A stretch of 64,000 bases of DNA from Streptomyces cavernae (lineage in GTDB: Bacteria > Actinomycetota > Actinomycetes > Streptomycetales > Streptomycetaceae): the NCBI RefSeq assembly GCF_004023625.1, contig NZ_RPDJ01000015.1:124001-188000 (forward strand), written 5' to 3'. The notes beneath the pieces were generated by a model. The model saw only the letters and a list, made by a program, of their open reading frames with translations. It did no database searches and was not told the DNA's origin. Position numbers and translations under genes: made by a program. Below, one piece after another: positions 41,153-50,706 of this stretch. Position 1 is the first letter of the stretch. Each line of letters begins with the position of its first letter.

Positions 41153-42118
41153 TCAGGCCTTTTCCGGTGGGCGTGTGGACTTGCGCCATTTGACGATCTC
41201 TTTCTCGGGATCCCCCGTGCAGGCCCAGGGCATCCGGGTGGCACGTGATCCGGGCATCGCGAAGAGCGAGGCGGCGATGGCCGGCAGCCCGGCATGGCAG
41301 GCGGCGTGTGCCAGGTAGTTGAGCTCGCGCACTTCCCCGGGCGGGACGGGACCGTCGACGCGCTGAGTGATCCAGCGATCCCAGGTGCGGCGTACGTCGC
41401 TGACGGCGCCTTCGTTGTTCCAGTGCTGTCCGGCCCCGACGAGGGCGGAGTGCTGCCCCCGCGCCGCGTCCAGCATGAAGCGGTATTCCTCCACACGTGC
41501 GAACTGCACCAGGACCGGTAACGCGGAGCCGGGCGGTGCCACGCTCGCGGCGTCGAAGGCGAAGTCGTACATCAGGCCGTGGGTGCCGTGCCAGCGCGCC
41601 GAGTAGTAGTGCATGACCTGGACGTGGCCCTCCATGCTGTACGGATCGCGCTGGTGCAGCTCGTCCCACCAGCTGTTGAGGACTTGGCGGCGTACCCCGC
41701 CCGCGTAGAGCCGGCCGACCGAGATCAGCGAGATCCAGGGGGTCGGGTCCTCGGGATACGCGTTGGCCGCGTCGTAGCAGGCCGTCACCGCGGCATCGAC
41801 CCGCATCGGGTCGATCGGCACGCCGCGACCCGCGGCCATGGCCAGGTTGAAAACCCTGGCCGTCTCGGTCGCGGCCCGCAGCACCAGGGCGTCGGCGCTG
41901 TGGGGCTCGGCGGCCAGCCACGACTCGACCGTCGAGGTCCTGGCGCAGGACTCGGCGAGCCGCCGGATCCGGTGGCCCCGCATGAGCCACACGGTAGTTG
42001 ATCCCAGCAGGTCCCGAAGGCCCTGCCAGCGGCCGATCACGATGTCCTGGCGGGCTGAGGTCAGGGGTGCGTCCCCGCAGTCGGGGTCGAAATCGGGGGC
42101 GAAGCGCTCTCGCGCCAT
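41153..42118 (-). CDS. Uncharacterised helical protein next to an amino acid permease
   Basis: A 321-residue protein without signal peptide or membrane helix. It is rich in Trp, Ala and His with helical, TPR-like spacing (for example AYPEDPTPWISLISVGRLYA, DPYSMEGHVQVMHYYSARWH). No domain name was recognised with confidence. It starts 22 bp after the permease stop with GAGAGAGG before the ATG, so the two genes form an operon and may work together. Confidence 0.7.
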   Translation of the reverse strand: MARERFAPDFDPDCGDAPLTSARQDIVIGRWQGLRDLLGSTTVWLMRGHRIRRLAESCARTSTVESWLAAEPHSADALVLRAATETARVFNLAMAAGRGVPIDPMRVDAAVTACYDAANAYPEDPTPWISLISVGRLYAGGVRRQVLNSWWDELHQRDPYSMEGHVQVMHYYSARWHGTHGLMYDFAFDAASVAPPGSALPVLVQFARVEEYRFMLDAARGQHSALVGAGQHWNNEGAVSDVRRTWDRWITQRVDGPVPPGEVRELNYLAHAACHAGLPAIAASLFAMPGSRATRMPWACTGDPEKEIVKWRKSTRPPEKA

Positions 42119-42140
42119 CGGGACCTCTCTCGGAAGTCAC

Positions 42141-43622
42141 TCAGAAGTCGGTGGACATGCCCTCGTGGGCGCGGGACTGGTCGGTGACCGCGTCGGCGTA
42201 GACGTCGGGGACGTAGTCGGCCTCGATGGCGCGGGTGGCATCCAGCTTTGCGGGCCGGTAGTAGCCGCTGCCCTGCTTCCAGTACCAGAGCATGGGGATC
42301 AGGCCGGCGGCGAGTCCGCCCAGGCCGATCACGATGGAGGCGGTGCTCAGGTCGCCCAGCGACTCGAAGAAGATCCAGAACATGAACACCGCCCCGAGCA
42401 GTGGCCACAGCCCGCCGAAGAGGAAGTTGGCGGGTGACTTCAGCAGCATCTTTCGGTAGGCGACGACCACGGCGACGCCGGTCAGTCCGTAGTAGACGGC
42501 GATCTGTAGACCGATCGCGGAGATCGCGTCGGAGAGGATCTCGCCGATCGTGCCGAGGGAGTTGGAGGCCACGAACATCATCAGGGCCACCGCGCCCACC
42601 ACGCCGATGGCGATGTACGGGGTGTTCCACCGGCGGTGCACCCTCCCCAGCGCGTTCGGCATCGTCCGGTCGCGCCCCATCGCGAACAGCGAGCGGGTGA
42701 CCTGGATCAGCGTGGTCTCCAGGGTGGCGATGGTGGACAGCATCACGGCGAGGATCAGCAGCTTGCCGCCCCAGCCCGGCATGACCTCCTCGCCGAGCAC
42801 GGCGAGCACATTCGCGTCGTTCTCCTCGATCTGCTTCGAGGTGAGGATGATGTTCACCGCGATGGTGAACACCTCGAAGAGCAGGAAGACGACGCCCACG
42901 CCGATCAGGCCGGCGAGTCCGGTGGTGCGGCGGCTGTTGCGGGTCTCCTCGCTCAGGTTGCTGGTGACGTCCCAGCCCCAGTAGTAGAAGGCGGCGACCA
43001 GTGCCCCGGAGGCGAAGCCGCTGACTCCGTCGAAGTGGCTGAAGCCGAGCCAGGACCAGTCGAAGGGCCGGGCCTGGTCGCTGTGCAGCAGGGCGCCGAC
43101 GGCGAACACGGCCAGGATGACCAACTCGACGCCGGACATGATGAGCTGTGCACGCACGGTGAGCCGGGCGCCGCCGAGCACCACGAACAGCATGACCAGG
43201 AACCAGGCCGCGCCGACCACGGTGGCCAGGGCGGTGTTCTCCGCGAGCCCCTCGTCGAAGAGGGAGAGGGTCATCGATCCGGCGGGTAATGAGCCGGCGA
43301 CCATGAAGATGGTCGCGGAGACGACCAGGGCCCAGCCGCTGATGAAGCCGAGGAAGGGGTGGAGGGTGCGGCCGACCCAGGAGTAGCTGGCTCCGGCGTT
43401 CACGTCGATGCGGCCGAGGTAGTTGTACGCCAGCGCGATGCCCAGCATGGGTATCGCGCACCAGAGGAGCGCCGCGGGGCTGGCGAGGCCCACCGCGCCG
43501 ACGAGAACCGCGGTGGTCGCGGCCAGGGAGTACGCAGGGGCGCTGCCCGCGACCGCCATCACCACGGTATCGAACATACCGAGGGCGTTGGCTTGGAGCC
43601 CTCTGTCTCTGTTGTCGCTCAC
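42141..43622 (-). CDS. APC family amino acid permease
   Basis: A 493-residue transporter with about 12-14 helices of the amino acid-polyamine-organocation superfamily. The first helix shows the usual unwound GSAPAYSLAATTAVLVG block and LGRIDVNAGASYSWVGRTLH follows. YYWGWDVTSNLSEETRN is typical of the group related to putrescine and amino acid importers. The GTG at 43622 begins SDNRDRGLQANALGMFDT; upstream in-frame starts are possible but add only polar, unconserved sequence. The substrate is unknown. Confidence 0.88.
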   Translation of the reverse strand: MSDNRDRGLQANALGMFDTVVMAVAGSAPAYSLAATTAVLVGAVGLASPAALLWCAIPMLGIALAYNYLGRIDVNAGASYSWVGRTLHPFLGFISGWALVVSATIFMVAGSLPAGSMTLSLFDEGLAENTALATVVGAAWFLVMLFVVLGGARLTVRAQLIMSGVELVILAVFAVGALLHSDQARPFDWSWLGFSHFDGVSGFASGALVAAFYYWGWDVTSNLSEETRNSRRTTGLAGLIGVGVVFLLFEVFTIAVNIILTSKQIEENDANVLAVLGEEVMPGWGGKLLILAVMLSTIATLETTLIQVTRSLFAMGRDRTMPNALGRVHRRWNTPYIAIGVVGAVALMMFVASNSLGTIGEILSDAISAIGLQIAVYYGLTGVAVVVAYRKMLLKSPANFLFGGLWPLLGAVFMFWIFFESLGDLSTASIVIGLGGLAAGLIPMLWYWKQGSGYYRPAKLDATRAIEADYVPDVYADAVTDQSRAHEGMSTDF

Positions 43623-44046
43623 TGAATGCACTTGTCTTTCTGTCTCGCGACGGCCGATGCCCGTTCCGGGACGCGCGACCGTTGCCGTGGGCAACGATGG
43701 AAGGTCGGTGTCTTCGGGGGAAGGCGTTCGGGCCTGGATCGGTGGTGGAAGCCGTTCAGCCGACACGACAGGCAGGCGTCATCGCCGTCCGCGCGCATGG
43801 TTGACCGGCGACTGCCCCTGCCGCAGCGTGCGCCTGCATAAAGAGGAGTCGCGAGGATGATAGTGGATGGGCTCGATGGTGCAGCTGTGAAGGTCGGGTG
43901 AAGTGCCTTCCAGCAGGCGGCAGTTGACGGAGCGTGCGCATTGTCCGCCTCGGTCGCTGTCCGTGACCCGGGACATGCCGCGACCCCGCCCCTGTGGCAG
44001 AGGCGGGATGCCTGGAATGTGTCACTGTGCGTCTGCGGTCACCCTG
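43623..44046. other. Intergenic stretch without a recognised gene
   Basis: This 424-bp region separates the permease start from the 3' end of the OFA transporter. Short open frames cross it but none has recognisable protein content or a good RBS. AT-richer patches near 43835-43880 (TAAAGAGGAGTCGCGAGGAT) may include the permease promoter on the minus strand. Confidence 0.4.
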
Positions 44047-45435
44047 TCACGCCGTCTCGTCCCCCAGCGGCTGCGGGTTGGGGACGATCGGGCGTGACTT
44101 CGGGCGGCCGGGTGCCTTCAGGAACGAGGCCAGCACCGCAGAGCCGAGACCGATCCCTCCGGCCAGCGCGAACGCGCCCCCGTAACCCCAGGCGCCGACC
44201 ACGATCGCGCCCACACCGGAACCGACGAGGCCCGAGATCAGCTTCGAGCTGTAGACCATGCCGTAGTTGGAGGCGTTGTTGTTCTCGCCGAAGAAATCGG
44301 CGGTCATCGCCGCGAAGAGCGGGAAGATCGCACCTCCGCCGAACCCGGACACCATCGAGCAGAACAGGAAGAAGGGCATGGAGCCCATGTCCCCGGACAC
44401 GAACACGCCGAACTGGGCGGTGCCGAGGACGACACAGACGATGATCAGGGTGTTCCGGCGGCCGTAGCGGTCCGAGATCCAGCCGATGACACCGCGCCCG
44501 GTGCCGTTCACGATGGCCTTCAGGGACATGGCGGTGGCCACGATGCCGCCCGCGAAGCCCATCTCCTTCCCGAACGGCACCTGCATGGCGATGCCGAAGA
44601 TATTGATGCCGGCCGTGCACAGCAGACAGAACCACATCATCCACAGCACCGGGGTCCTGGCCGCCTCACGCGGCGTGTACTGCCGCACCGCCGGCGGGTT
44701 CTTCTGCAGTGCCCGCTGAATCCGCGGGTCGTCTGAGGCCCTCAGCGGGTCGACATGAGCGGGCCACCAGTTCTTCGGCGGGTCCTTGAAGAACCAGCCG
44801 GCGACCGCGACGGTCGCACAGCAGATGACGCCGACGAACACCAGCACACCCTTGTAGTTGGACAGGTCCATGTACGAGGTGAACAGGAACACGAAGGGCA
44901 CCGAGCCATAGGCGAAACCGCCGTTGACCAGGCCGGTCTTGCCGCCCTTGCGCTCCGGGTACCACTTGCCGACCATGTTCACGCACGTCGCGTAGACGAG
45001 ACCGGCGCCGATGCCGCTGAACATGCCGAACCCGATGTACGCGACGATGACGTGCGGCGCGTAGGCGAGTGAGAGGTAACCCAGGATCGTGCCGAACGCG
45101 CCGAGGAACATGGCATACCGCGCGGGCAGCCGTCCGCTCTCGCGCAGTTGTCCCGCCGGGAAGGCGACGGCGGCCTGGAAGAACACCCAGACGCCCATCA
45201 GCCAGAAGATGTGCCCACTGCTCCACAGGTGGGCCTCGTGCAGGGTGTCCTCGGCGGACGTGAAGGCGTACTCCGAGGAACTGATGCCGAGCATCCCCAT
45301 CCAGGGGAAGAGCACCATGGTCCAGCGCGGTCGTCCCATGACGTCCCGGTCGGTCTCGCCGATCCGGTACAGGCGGCCGTTGCGGTCCGTCACCTCCCTG
45401 AAGGGGACGGATGTGGTGAAGTCGGTGGTTGTCAT
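44047..45435 (-). CDS. OFA-type MFS transporter (oxalate/formate antiporter family)
   Basis: A 462-residue, 12-helix MFS carrier of the OFA group. Recognisable parts are GLVYATCVNMVGKWYPERKG after helix 4, FGIAMQVPFGKEMGF and FGGGAIFPLFAAMTADFFGE. It differs clearly from the 12.6-kb OFA paralog and has a longer N-terminus. Lying downstream of the formyl-CoA transferase operon, it is the likely carboxylate (oxalate or formate) carrier of that pathway. No 40-residue partner gene follows it. The ATG giving MTTTDFTTSVPF was chosen; it has only a weak RBS. Confidence 0.9.
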   Translation of the reverse strand: MTTTDFTTSVPFREVTDRNGRLYRIGETDRDVMGRPRWTMVLFPWMGMLGISSSEYAFTSAEDTLHEAHLWSSGHIFWLMGVWVFFQAAVAFPAGQLRESGRLPARYAMFLGAFGTILGYLSLAYAPHVIVAYIGFGMFSGIGAGLVYATCVNMVGKWYPERKGGKTGLVNGGFAYGSVPFVFLFTSYMDLSNYKGVLVFVGVICCATVAVAGWFFKDPPKNWWPAHVDPLRASDDPRIQRALQKNPPAVRQYTPREAARTPVLWMMWFCLLCTAGINIFGIAMQVPFGKEMGFAGGIVATAMSLKAIVNGTGRGVIGWISDRYGRRNTLIIVCVVLGTAQFGVFVSGDMGSMPFFLFCSMVSGFGGGAIFPLFAAMTADFFGENNNASNYGMVYSSKLISGLVGSGVGAIVVGAWGYGGAFALAGGIGLGSAVLASFLKAPGRPKSRPIVPNPQPLGDETA

Positions 45436-45511
45436 GTCGCGAAGCACCCCTTGCGTCGAAAGCTCTGGCCAGCGCCCCCTGTCCAATGCCTTTCGTGTGC
45501 GCACGGGTCCC

Positions 45512-45546
45512 GGGGCGGGGCCGACGCGCACCGTCGGCCCCGCCCC
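45512..45546. terminator. Perfect 15-bp hairpin between CoA-ligase gene and OFA transporter
   Basis: GGGGCGGGGCCGACG pairs without mismatch with CGTCGGCCCCGCCCC around a CGCAC loop. It begins 14 bp beyond the CoA ligase stop codon (reading the minus strand). This should end the decarboxylase-transferase-ligase transcript, leaving the transporter under its own promoter between 45436 and 45511. Confidence 0.85.
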
Positions 45547-45559
45547 CGCCCAGGTCACC

Positions 45560-47704
45560 TCATGAACCGCCCCCCAACAGTCCCGCGGCCCTGGCCCACC
45601 GGTACTTGGCGCCGAGCACGGCCACCGGCTTCTCGGTCGTGTACGGGTACGCCACGACCCCCCGCTCGAACAGGTACTGGCAGGCCTCCTCCACCTCGAC
45701 GTCACCCGCCAGGGAGGCCACCACCGGCTTCTCGATCCCCCTCTCGCGGAACTCGGCCACCACGCGCGCGGTGAGCTCCGCGAACACCATGGGAGGCGTG
45801 ACGATGGTGTGCCAGTAGCCGAGGACGAGGGCGTGGATCCGGGGATCCTCGAGGCCCAGCCGGATCGTCGCCTCATAGGTGGAGGGCGGCTCGCCACCGG
45901 TGATGTCGACGGGGTTGCCCGCGGCCCCGAAGGGCGGGATGAACTTCTTGAAGGCCGTGTCCAGGTCCGGCGGGATTTCCATCAGCGACAGCCCGTTGTC
46001 GGTCACCGCGTCCGACAGCAGCACACCGCTGCCGCCGGCACCCGTGATGATCACGACGTTGTCGCCCCGCGGAGCGGGAAGCACCGGCAACGCGCGCGCG
46101 TATTCCAGCATGTCGTTCAGCCCGGGAGCCCGGATGACCCCGGCCTGCCGCAGGATGTCGTCGTACACGGCGTCGTCGCCGGCCAGCGCGCCCGTGTGGG
46201 AGCCCGCCGCCCTCGCTCCGGCCGCCGTGCGCCCGGCCTTCAGGACCACGACCGGCTTCCTGGGGACGGTCGCCCGCGCCGCCTCCACGAACGCACGGCC
46301 GTCCTTGAGGTCCTCCAGGTGCATCGCGATGCACTCGGTGTGCGGGTCCTCGCCGAACCAGGTCAGCAGGTCGTCCTCGTCCAGGTCCGACTTGTTGCCC
46401 AGCCCCACGATCGCCGACACACCCGTCTTCGTGGCGCGCGCGAAACCCAGGATCGCCATCCCTATGCCACCGGACTGCGAGGTGAGCGCGACACCGCCCT
46501 TGACGTCGTACGGCGTGCAGAACGTGGCGCACAGGTCCTGCCACGTCGAGTAGTAGCCGTAGATGTTCGGCCCGAGCAGCCGGACGCCGTGCCGCTCGGC
46601 GATCGCCACGATCTCGGCCTGGAGCGCGTGTTCACCGGTCTCCGCGAAGCCGGAGGGGATCAGTACGGCGTTCGGGATGCCTTTGCGCCCCACCTCCTCC
46701 AAGGCCGCGGCCACGAACTTGGCGGGGATCGCAAAGACCGCCACATCCACCTCGCCGGGAACGTCCGTGACACTCTTGTACGCCTTCCGGCCCAAGATGT
46801 CATCGGCTTTGGGGTTCACCGGGTGGATCTCCCCGGAGAAACCGCCGTCGACGAGGTTGCGCATCACCGAGTTGCCTATCTTGCCCTGCTCGTTGGACGC
46901 GCCGATCACGGCGACCGACGAGGGCTGCATCAGCCGGCGCATCGAGGTGAGGATCTCCTCGCGCGTGTACCTGCGCCGGGGCCTCGGCACCGACTCCGCG
47001 AGGATGACGCGGATGTCCGCCGCGACCGCGCCCTCCGGGGTGGCGATCACCGGGTTGAGGTCCACCTCGGCGATCTCCGGGAAGTCCGCGACGAGTTCGG
47101 AGACCCGGCGGATCTGCTCGGCGATCGCCCACCGGTCCACGGCCGGACCGCCGCGTACCCCGTGCAGTATCTCCGCCGAGCGGATCGAGTCGAGCATGGA
47201 CAGGGCCTCGTCCGCGGAGACCGGCGCCAGCCGGAAGGTGATGTCCTTGAGCACCTCGACCAGCACCCCGCCCAGCCCGAACGCCACCACCTTCCCGAAG
47301 GTCGGATCGGTGACGGCGCCGACGATGACCTCCTGCCCGCTCGGGAGGAGTTCCTGCACCTGGACGCCCTCGATCCGCGCGTCGGGCGCGTACGCGCGCG
47401 CGTTGTCGACGATCGAGTGGAAGGCGGTCCGGACGTCGGCGGCGCCTTCCACCCCCACGATGACGCCGCCCGCGTCGGTCTTGTGCAGGATGTCCGGGGA
47501 GACGATCTTCATCACGACGGGGCCGCCGAACCGCGCCGCGTACGCCACCGCCTCGTCCACGTCCCGCGCCAGCTCCTCGCCGGGCACGGCGATCCCGTAC
47601 GCGTCGGCGATCACCTTGCCCTCGGGAGCGGTCAGCGCGCTCCGCCCCTCGGCCCGTACGGCGTCGAGGAGCGACCGCACCCTCAGCACCCGGTCTTCGG
47701 CCAT
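45560..47704 (-). CDS. Acyl-CoA ligase, ADP-forming (acetyl-CoA synthetase type)
   Basis: A 714-residue protein of the ADP-forming acyl-CoA synthetase superfamily. An ATP-grasp domain comes first (about 1-230; GPVVMKIVSPDILHKTDAGG), then a CoA-binding domain (about 265-365; PSSVAVIGASNEQGKIGNSV) and a succinyl-CoA-ligase-like domain with the phosphohistidine candidate in AAGSHTGALAGDD. It couples a carboxylate, CoA and ATP. In this operon it may activate oxalate or a related acid, or recycle CoA. The ATG lies 4 bp after the transferase stop; a GTG one codon upstream is possible. Confidence 0.9.
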   Translation of the reverse strand: MAEDRVLRVRSLLDAVRAEGRSALTAPEGKVIADAYGIAVPGEELARDVDEAVAYAARFGGPVVMKIVSPDILHKTDAGGVIVGVEGAADVRTAFHSIVDNARAYAPDARIEGVQVQELLPSGQEVIVGAVTDPTFGKVVAFGLGGVLVEVLKDITFRLAPVSADEALSMLDSIRSAEILHGVRGGPAVDRWAIAEQIRRVSELVADFPEIAEVDLNPVIATPEGAVAADIRVILAESVPRPRRRYTREEILTSMRRLMQPSSVAVIGASNEQGKIGNSVMRNLVDGGFSGEIHPVNPKADDILGRKAYKSVTDVPGEVDVAVFAIPAKFVAAALEEVGRKGIPNAVLIPSGFAETGEHALQAEIVAIAERHGVRLLGPNIYGYYSTWQDLCATFCTPYDVKGGVALTSQSGGIGMAILGFARATKTGVSAIVGLGNKSDLDEDDLLTWFGEDPHTECIAMHLEDLKDGRAFVEAARATVPRKPVVVLKAGRTAAGARAAGSHTGALAGDDAVYDDILRQAGVIRAPGLNDMLEYARALPVLPAPRGDNVVIITGAGGSGVLLSDAVTDNGLSLMEIPPDLDTAFKKFIPPFGAAGNPVDITGGEPPSTYEATIRLGLEDPRIHALVLGYWHTIVTPPMVFAELTARVVAEFRERGIEKPVVASLAGDVEVEEACQYLFERGVVAYPYTTEKPVAVLGAKYRWARAAGLLGGGS

Positions 47705-47708
47705 CACG

Positions 47709-48950
47709 TCAGATCACTCCGTTCGACTTGAGCAGGCGCAGCTCCTCGTCGCCGAGGCCGAGCTCGCCGATGTAGACCTCTTCGTTGTGCTCGCCGAGCA
47801 GCGGCGAACTGGTCACGTCCACGGGGGAGTCGGAGAGCTTCAGCGGGCTGCCCACGGTGACGAACTCGCCCCGCTCGGGGTGTGGGACCGTCACGACCAT
47901 CTCGTTGGCGACCAGTGACTCGTCCTCGATGATCTCCTTGGTGGACAGGATCGGCCCGCACGGGATGTTGTGGGCGTTGAGCCGCTCCAGCACCTGCCAC
48001 TTGGGGAGCGTCGACGACCACTCCTCGATGAGCTGGAACATCTTGTTGAGCTTGGGCAGCCGCGCCTCCGGCGTCGCCCACTCCGGGTCCTCCGCCAACT
48101 CGGGCCGGCCGATGAGCTCGCTGATGGGCTTCCAGCCGACGGGCTGGACGATCACGTACACGTAGTCGTTCGGGCCGCCCGGCGCGCACTTGACCGCCCA
48201 GCCGGGCTGACCGCCGCCGGACGCGTTGCCCGAGCGGGGAACCTCCGTGCCGAAGTCGTCGTTGGGGTATTCGGCGAGCGGGCCATGGGCCAGGCGCTGC
48301 TGATCGCGCAACTTCACCCGGCAGAGGTTGAGCACGGCATGCTGCATGGCGACGTTGACCCGCTGACCGCGCCCGGTGTTCTCCCGCTGGTACAGCGCCG
48401 CGAGAATCCCCGCCACGGCGTGGATGCCCGTACCCGAGTCCCCGATCTGGGCCCCCGTCGCCAGCGGCGGCCCGTCCTCGAATCCGGTGGTCGACATCGA
48501 CCCGCCCATGGCCTGTGCCACGACCTCGTAAGCCTTGAAGTTGGTGTACGGGCCGTCGCCGAACCCCTTGATGGAGGCATAGACGATCCGCGGATTGATC
48601 TCCTGGATGCGGTCCCAGGTGAAGCCCATGCGGTCGACCGCGCCCGGTCCGAAGTTCTCGACCATGACGTCGGAGCGCCGGATCAGCTCGGTGAGGATCT
48701 GCTTGCCGCGTTCGGTCTTGGTGTTCAGGGTGATGCTCCGCTTGTTGCAGTTGAGCATCGTGAAGTAGAGGGAGTCGACGTCCGGGAGGTCGCGCAGCTG
48801 CTTGCGCGTGATGTCACCGGTCGGCGCCTCCAGCTTGACGACGTCCGCGCCGAGCCAGGCGAGCAGCTGGGTCGCCGAGGGACCGGACTGGACGTGGGTC
48901 ATGTCGAGGACGCGGATGCCTTCGAGTGCCTTGGCGGTCGTAGCCGTCAT
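47709..48950 (-). CDS. frc: Formyl-CoA:oxalate CoA-transferase-like (class III CoA transferase)
   Basis: A 413-residue class III CoA transferase. The catalytic Asp is in ATGAQIGDSGTGIHAVAGIL and the glycine-rich loop GNASGGGQPGW matches the mobile loop of formyl-CoA transferase (Frc), which distinguishes Frc from carnitine-type members. Frc moves CoA from formyl-CoA to oxalate, giving oxalyl-CoA and formate. It follows the ThDP decarboxylase-like gene directly, the usual partner. GAGGTGG precedes the ATG at 48950 by five bases; a GTG three codons upstream is rejected. Substrate is inferred from family and neighbours. Confidence 0.88.
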   Translation of the reverse strand: MTATTAKALEGIRVLDMTHVQSGPSATQLLAWLGADVVKLEAPTGDITRKQLRDLPDVDSLYFTMLNCNKRSITLNTKTERGKQILTELIRRSDVMVENFGPGAVDRMGFTWDRIQEINPRIVYASIKGFGDGPYTNFKAYEVVAQAMGGSMSTTGFEDGPPLATGAQIGDSGTGIHAVAGILAALYQRENTGRGQRVNVAMQHAVLNLCRVKLRDQQRLAHGPLAEYPNDDFGTEVPRSGNASGGGQPGWAVKCAPGGPNDYVYVIVQPVGWKPISELIGRPELAEDPEWATPEARLPKLNKMFQLIEEWSSTLPKWQVLERLNAHNIPCGPILSTKEIIEDESLVANEMVVTVPHPERGEFVTVGSPLKLSDSPVDVTSSPLLGEHNEEVYIGELGLGDEELRLLKSNGVI

Positions 48951-48960
48951 GCGGGCCACC

Positions 48961-50655
48961 TCACTTGTACATCGTCTGGTTCATGGTTCCGGGGGCGTAC
49001 GCGTCCGGGTCGACCCAGACGTTGATCAGGGACGGCTTGCCCGACTCACGGGCGCGCTGGAGCGCGGGGCCGATGTCGGCGGGGTCGCGGACCTCCTCGC
49101 CGTAACCGCCGAGCATCTGCGCGAACTTGTCGTAGTGGACGTCGCCGAGGGTGTTGCCGACGCGCTGGCGGTCCGGGCCGTACTTGGCGGCCTGGCCGTA
49201 ACGGATCTGGTTCATCGAGGAGTTGTTGCCGACGATGCCGACGAACGGGAGGTCGTAGCGGACCAGGGTCTCGAAGTCCCAGCCGGTGAGGGAGAACGCG
49301 CCGTCACCGAAGAGGGCCACCACTTCCTTGTCGGGCCGTGCCTGCTTGGCCGCGAGCACGAAGGGGACACCGACGCCGAGGGTGCCCAGCGGACCCGGGT
49401 CCATCCAGTGCCCGGGCGACTTGGGCTGGACGACCTGACCGGAGAAGGTGACGATGTCGCCGCCGTCACCGATGTAGATGGAGTCCTCGGTGAGGAAGTC
49501 GTTGATCTCGCTGACCAGGCGGTAGGGGTGGATCGGCGAGGCGTCCGACCGCAGTTGCGGCAGCCGCTTGTCGATGGCGGTCTGCTCGGCGGCGCGCAGC
49601 TCGTCGAGCCACTCCTTGCGCTTCGACGCCCCCCCGTTGATGCGCCCCGAGGCGGCTTCGGTCACCGACTTCAGGATCAGCCCGGCGTCGCCGACGATGC
49701 CGAGGTCGATGTCGCGGTTCCTGCCGACGGTCCGGTAGTCGAGGTCTATCTGCACGACGGTCGCGTCCGGCGAGAGCCGCTTGCCGTAGCCCATGCGGAA
49801 GTCGAAGGGCGTGCCCACGATGACGATGACGTCGGCGTTCGAGAACGCGTACCGGCGGGAGAGCTGGAAGTGGTGCTGGTCGCCCGGCGGCAGGGTGCCG
49901 CGCCCCGCGCCGTTCATGTAGGCGGGGATGTTGAGGGTCCGCACGAGCTCGATGGCGGCCTCGGTGCCGCGTGTCGTCCACACCTGGCTGCCCAGCAGGA
50001 TCGCGGGCTTCTCGGCGTGCACCAGCAGGTCGGCGAGCTGCTCGATCGCCTCCGGGTCGCCGGCCGAGCGCGTGGAGGCACGGTAGTGGCCGGCCTTGGG
50101 GATACGGGCCGCGGACAGCGGCACCTTGGCGTCCAGCACATCGCGCGGGATCTCCAGGAAGGACGGCCCGGGCGCGCCGTGGTAGCACTCGCGGAACGCC
50201 ATCGACACCATGTCGGCGGCGCGCGCCGTGTCCGGCACGGTCGCCGCGAACTTGCTGATCGGCGTCATCATGTCGACGTGCGGCAGGTCCTGCAGGGACC
50301 CCATCTTGTGCTGGGTGTGCGCCCCTTGGCCGCCGATGAGCAGCATCGGGGACTCCGCGCGGAAGGCGTTGGCGACACCGGTCACCGCGTCGGTGGTGCC
50401 GGGACCCGCCGTCACGACCGCACACCCGGGTTTGCCGGTGATGCGGGCGTAGCCGTCGGCGGCGTGGGCGGCGACCTGTTCGTGGCGAACGTCGACGACC
50501 TCGATGCCCTCGTCCACGCAGCCGTCGTAGATGTCGATGATGTGGCCGCCGCACAAGGTGTAGATGACGTCGACACCCTCCGCTTTGAGTGCCTTGGCGA
50601 CGAGATGTCCACCGGAGATGAGCTCTTCGTTCTGGTCGCGGCTGTCGTCAGGCAT
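48961..50655 (-). CDS. ThDP-dependent oxalyl-CoA decarboxylase / 2-hydroxyacyl-CoA lyase-like enzyme
   Basis: A 564-residue ThDP enzyme of the acetolactate synthase superfamily. The catalytic Glu lies in DVRHEQVAAHAADGYARITG and the ThDP-Mg site in GDGAFSLTGWDFETLVRYDL with NNSS after it. KMGSLQDLPHVDMMTPISKF is closer to oxalyl-CoA decarboxylases and 2-hydroxyacyl-CoA lyases than to acetolactate synthases. Length equals that of known oxalyl-CoA decarboxylases. With frc next to it, cleavage of oxalyl-CoA to formyl-CoA and CO2 is the likely task, but formyl-CoA/aldehyde lyase activity is possible. The ATG start begins PDDSRDQNEELISGGH. Confidence 0.82.
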   Translation of the reverse strand: MPDDSRDQNEELISGGHLVAKALKAEGVDVIYTLCGGHIIDIYDGCVDEGIEVVDVRHEQVAAHAADGYARITGKPGCAVVTAGPGTTDAVTGVANAFRAESPMLLIGGQGAHTQHKMGSLQDLPHVDMMTPISKFAATVPDTARAADMVSMAFRECYHGAPGPSFLEIPRDVLDAKVPLSAARIPKAGHYRASTRSAGDPEAIEQLADLLVHAEKPAILLGSQVWTTRGTEAAIELVRTLNIPAYMNGAGRGTLPPGDQHHFQLSRRYAFSNADVIVIVGTPFDFRMGYGKRLSPDATVVQIDLDYRTVGRNRDIDLGIVGDAGLILKSVTEAASGRINGGASKRKEWLDELRAAEQTAIDKRLPQLRSDASPIHPYRLVSEINDFLTEDSIYIGDGGDIVTFSGQVVQPKSPGHWMDPGPLGTLGVGVPFVLAAKQARPDKEVVALFGDGAFSLTGWDFETLVRYDLPFVGIVGNNSSMNQIRYGQAAKYGPDRQRVGNTLGDVHYDKFAQMLGGYGEEVRDPADIGPALQRARESGKPSLINVWVDPDAYAPGTMNQTMYK

Positions 50656-50706
50656 GGCGAAGTCCTGTCCCTTCGTAGGGGGTTGGAACGCTCTCGCGGT
50701 AGATTG

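Noticed and set aside
45809..47731. A 640-codon plus-strand frame over the CoA ligase gene
   Set aside because: Arg/His-rich shadow without motifs; the minus-strand ligase has all three domains.
48961..50655. Calling the ThDP enzyme acetolactate synthase
   Set aside because: Neighbouring frc and the MGSLQDLP region favour the oxalyl-CoA decarboxylase/2-hydroxyacyl-CoA lyase side, and no small regulatory subunit gene is present.
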